DNA of 24,123 nucleotides from a virus, in IMG/VR virus record IMGVR_UViG_3300039018_000309, positions 1 to 24,123 of that record, one strand, 5' to 3'. Below the pieces are notes generated by a model that was not told where the DNA came from, made no database searches, and was given only the letters and a program-made list of their open reading frames with translations. This document shows positions 22,295 through 24,123 of this stretch, piece after piece. Position numbers and translations under genes: made by a program. The number at the start of each line of letters is the position of its first letter. Position 1 is the first letter of the stretch.

Positions 22295-22536
22295 CAGGAT
22301 TTCTCGTATGCAAGGGCTTTGATCTGGTCTACCGTCATGCGCTTAGAAACGCCGTTCGGCTGTTTCACTTCGTAGGACGTAGCAAAGGCTGGCGGGTTGG
22401 TCTGCCCGCTATGGAAGTCAAGCGTATACCCGCGCTGCTTGAGCGCCGCTTCGGCTTGGTCGATGGTCAGCTTGCGCTTGCTTGTCGGCATGGCGAAGAT
22501 GCCCAGTCGGCGCATGATGTCCTTACGCTGGCTCAC
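22294..22536 (-). CDS. 80-residue protein with the shared RLG(F/I) leader
   Basis: A GTG overlapping the upstream stop (GTGA at 22533-22536) starts MSQRKDIMRRLGIFAMPTSK, which matches the leaders of proteins A and B. The rest is one small alpha/beta module: TIDQAEAALKQRGYTLDF (helix), FATSYEVKQPNGVSKRM (beta hairpin), TVDQIKALAYEK (helix). TIDQA...RGYTL and TVDQI frame the hairpin. It is coupled to both protein B and the portal. Function unknown. It looks like a single free-standing module of the kind strung together in A and B, without the GAKAKF spacer. Confidence 0.7.
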   Translation of the reverse strand: MSQRKDIMRRLGIFAMPTSKRKLTIDQAEAALKQRGYTLDFHSGQTNPPAFATSYEVKQPNGVSKRMTVDQIKALAYEKS

Positions 22537-23912
22537 GCCTTCGCCTTTGCGGCGGGGCGGGCGAAACCCTTGTATGGCTTAGACAGATCCAAGATTTGAA
22601 CCCGGAACGAATGCCAGCCCGCTGCGGCTGCACGCTTCTTGACATCTTCCATCTGGGCAGGAGTCTTGGCTTGCGTTGAGAGAACCTGCTGGTGAATGGC
22701 ATCCGTCTCGCCCTTTGGCAATCCCCAAAGCACATATTCCTTTTCAAACTTCGCCTTTACGCCGGGGCGGGAGGCGGTGGTACTAGGAATACGCCACGCG
22801 CCACCGCTGTATCGAAGTCCTTGGTCGTACGCCTTTTGGTATCCGCGTTCGTACCCTTCAATTCCATTCCAAGATTCTTCGTGCGTAGTGTCGTACCGCT
22901 CCCAGCCGCTCCCTTGATTTACCTCTACGGCTATATACCCGTTGTGCAGTTTTTTCGTTCGGAACTGAGGCTTTGCAAACTTTGCTTTTGCGCCCGTGCG
23001 GGAGGACTTGGCCTTCTTCAGTTCGTCGTACACCTCGCTACCAATTCGCTTGTAGGTTCCTTCGCCAAGCACCGAGTCAATCGCCTGCGGAACCGACAAG
23101 CCCTTGGATACCAGCGTAAGAATCTTGTCGCTGATTGCCGCGTTGTTGCGGATCTGATCCAGCGCGGCATCGGCAAACTTCGCCTTCGCGCCTGCGCGGG
23201 AGAACGGAGACTTCGACGCGCCAAGGATCATCGACTGGGACTTCACGGCGATCCGCAGTTGCTCAACGTAATGCTCGATGTCCTTTGCGCTGGTCGCGGA
23301 GTTGATGACCTTGATGGCGTTGGTGACGTATGCGTCAAGAGCGGCGAGGCGCTCCTTGACCTTGTCGCGCATAAACTTGTAGTTGGTGATTGCGTCCTTA
23401 GCTGCGGCTTTTGCCTCGGAGACTTGCTTGCGATACTCCGGCGACTTGGGATCTGCTGGGTCGGCGGTCAACGCGGTAGCCGCGTAGCCAACGCGAGACA
23501 AAAAGCCCATCTCTGCCTTTGCGCCGAAGCGCGAGAAATTACCTGACCATTTAGGGTCTAATGTAATCCCTAGAGATTTTGCGTCAGCCTGATTTTCTTG
23601 AATCATCTGCCGCGCTCGTCGGAGATAAGCAACCTGATCCTTCATTTTCTTATTTTCAGCATCAAGCTTTAGGCTTAATTGCGCTTTCCTTTTGATATCA
23701 CGCGTATTTTTTATTTCGGCGGTCAATCTTTCAATTTCGTCTTTTATAAATCTCATATTGGAACTGAGATTGCGCATCTCCCCCGCCTCATACCGAATGT
23801 TGGTTTCAATTCTTCGTTGATTTTCCTTCATCTCAGACGGGGAGAGTCCGAACTTCGCCTTCGCGCCTTGCGCCGCGAATCCCAAACGCTTCTCGATGTC
23901 TTGCTTGCTCAT
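22533..23912 (-). CDS. Modular lysine/alanine-rich protein B, GAKAKF-repeat family
   Basis: I start at MSKQDIEKRLGFAAQGAKAK (ATG 23910-23912, AAAGGA about 5 nt upstream); the frame extends to 23990 but over the terminase end. The 459 residues hold six copies of the spacer: AAQGAKAKF (13-21), SRFGAKAEM (127-135), SRAGAKAKF (238-246), SRTGAKAKF (304-312), SRPGVKAKF (381-389) and ARPAAKAKA (451-459, the C-terminus). They bound two coiled-coil modules (22-126, 136-237). They also bound three small modules: 247-303 with KGLSVPQAIDSVLGEGTYKR; 313-380 with HNGYIAVEVNQGSGWERYD and GAWRIPST; and 390-450 with YVLWGLPKGETDA and AAGWHSFRV. The protein is very rich in Lys and Ala. It lies between terminase and portal. 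Function unknown. Confidence 0.72.
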   Translation of the reverse strand: MSKQDIEKRLGFAAQGAKAKFGLSPSEMKENQRRIETNIRYEAGEMRNLSSNMRFIKDEIERLTAEIKNTRDIKRKAQLSLKLDAENKKMKDQVAYLRRARQMIQENQADAKSLGITLDPKWSGNFSRFGAKAEMGFLSRVGYAATALTADPADPKSPEYRKQVSEAKAAAKDAITNYKFMRDKVKERLAALDAYVTNAIKVINSATSAKDIEHYVEQLRIAVKSQSMILGASKSPFSRAGAKAKFADAALDQIRNNAAISDKILTLVSKGLSVPQAIDSVLGEGTYKRIGSEVYDELKKAKSSRTGAKAKFAKPQFRTKKLHNGYIAVEVNQGSGWERYDTTHEESWNGIEGYERGYQKAYDQGLRYSGGAWRIPSTTASRPGVKAKFEKEYVLWGLPKGETDAIHQQVLSTQAKTPAQMEDVKKRAAAAGWHSFRVQILDLSKPYKGFARPAAKAKA

Positions 23913-23939
23913 GTGGTTCCTTTGGTGAGTAGTCCACGA

Positions 23940-23952
23940 GCATCGTAGCGAT
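23940..23952 (-). repeat. 13-bp flank repeat upstream of protein B
   Basis: Identical to 19693-19705. It begins one base after the terminase stop codon and lies 28 nt before the protein B start. Confidence 0.7.
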
Positions 23953-24123
23953 TCAGCCGAACATTCTGCGCTTGACTGCGCGAGAATCAAACATCCTGCT
24001 TGTATCGGTCGCCACCGTGACCGCGCCGCCCGAGGTCACCACCGTCCCGCTTGACGCTGCCGTGCAGAGGTCAACAACGCAATCAACCGTATCGTCGTGG
24101 CTACCAGCGGGGAAGGCGAGCAT
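23953..24123 (-). CDS. Terminase large subunit, C-terminal end (partial)
   Basis: The frame is open from the right edge to TGA at 23953-23955, 56 residues. The sequence MLAFPAGSHDDTVDCVVDL contains the FP-x-G-x-(H/K)-DD-x-VD motif that carries the last catalytic aspartates of the terminase nuclease domain. About 30 more residues follow and end VKRRMFG. The ATG at the edge is probably internal. The gene continues outside the window; it powers DNA packaging through the portal two genes downstream. Confidence 0.88.
   Translation of the reverse strand: MLAFPAGSHDDTVDCVVDLCTAASSGTVVTSGGAVTVATDTSRMFDSRAVKRRMFG

Noticed and set aside
22692-23546. Plus-strand ORF of 284 codons opposite protein B
   Set aside because: Leu/Arg/Val-rich antisense translation of a Lys/Ala-rich gene; no domain and no coupling.
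18473-23912. GAKAKF repeats as a CRISPR array or DNA attachment sites
   Set aside because: Spacing is irregular, copies lie in frame within two genes and vary synonymously, so the repeat is at protein level.
23913-23990. N-terminal extension of protein B
   Set aside because: Overlaps the terminase end, is unlike the rest of the protein, and the ATG at 23912 has a Shine-Dalgarno and matches the shared leader.
1-24123. tRNA genes, integrase, IS elements
   Set aside because: None recognised by eye on either strand; a tRNA scan was not possible.

Overview
The window is most of the late (virion) region of a tailed dsDNA bacteriophage or prophage, almost entirely on the minus strand and read from right to left. 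The order is terminase large subunit C-terminus (right edge), two unusual genes, Mu gp29-type portal, MuF-type minor head protein, three accessory virion genes, Mu gpI-type protease/scaffold, small decoration protein, major capsid protein, gp36-type and gpG-type head-tail joining proteins, tail tube, a lambda-type G/GT chaperone pair, a tail terminator-like protein, a very short putative tape measure, large tail-tip proteins, a beta-helix tailspike, a membrane/lipoprotein cassette, a very cysteine-rich protein and a small Cys-pair protein. The head block follows the order of Mu. The tail has no recognisable sheath gene and uses a -1 frameshift, so a siphovirus-like particle is the best guess. 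The host is not identifiable; a lipoprotein next to a small coiled-coil membrane protein hints at a Gram-negative host but does not prove it.

Layout: 1-462 (+) holds the 3' part of a Gp157-family gene ending in a strong intrinsic terminator. All other genes are on the minus strand, most joined by 1-4 nt overlaps (ATGA, GTGA, TTGA, TAATG, TGATG), so they look like one translationally coupled late operon converging on the + strand gene at about 462-520. There is no gene-free stretch longer than 300 bases. I saw no tRNA, rRNA, CRISPR array, IS element, integrase or endolysin.

The most unusual part is a set of modular proteins around the portal and MuF genes (22294-23912 and 18473-19687). Two large lysine/alanine-rich proteins and one 80-residue protein share an N-terminal leader of the form MS-x-(K/D)-I-x-x-R-L-G-(F/I). 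The two large ones are cut into coiled-coil and small globular modules by a recurring (S/A)R-x-GAKAKF-like peptide, nine copies in all, one at the extreme C-terminus. They also share a 13-bp repeat in their 5' flanks. They may be ejected or internal virion cargo made as polyproteins, or products of module shuffling; this is inference.

Other well-supported signals are a GGGAAAA slippery site with a 7-bp downstream hairpin joining the tail chaperone frames, a strong internal Shine-Dalgarno and ATG inside the protease gene that should give a separate scaffold, and a GGGLNT-aromatic-(I/V)-P peptide shared by the protease-scaffold junction and the major capsid N-terminus.
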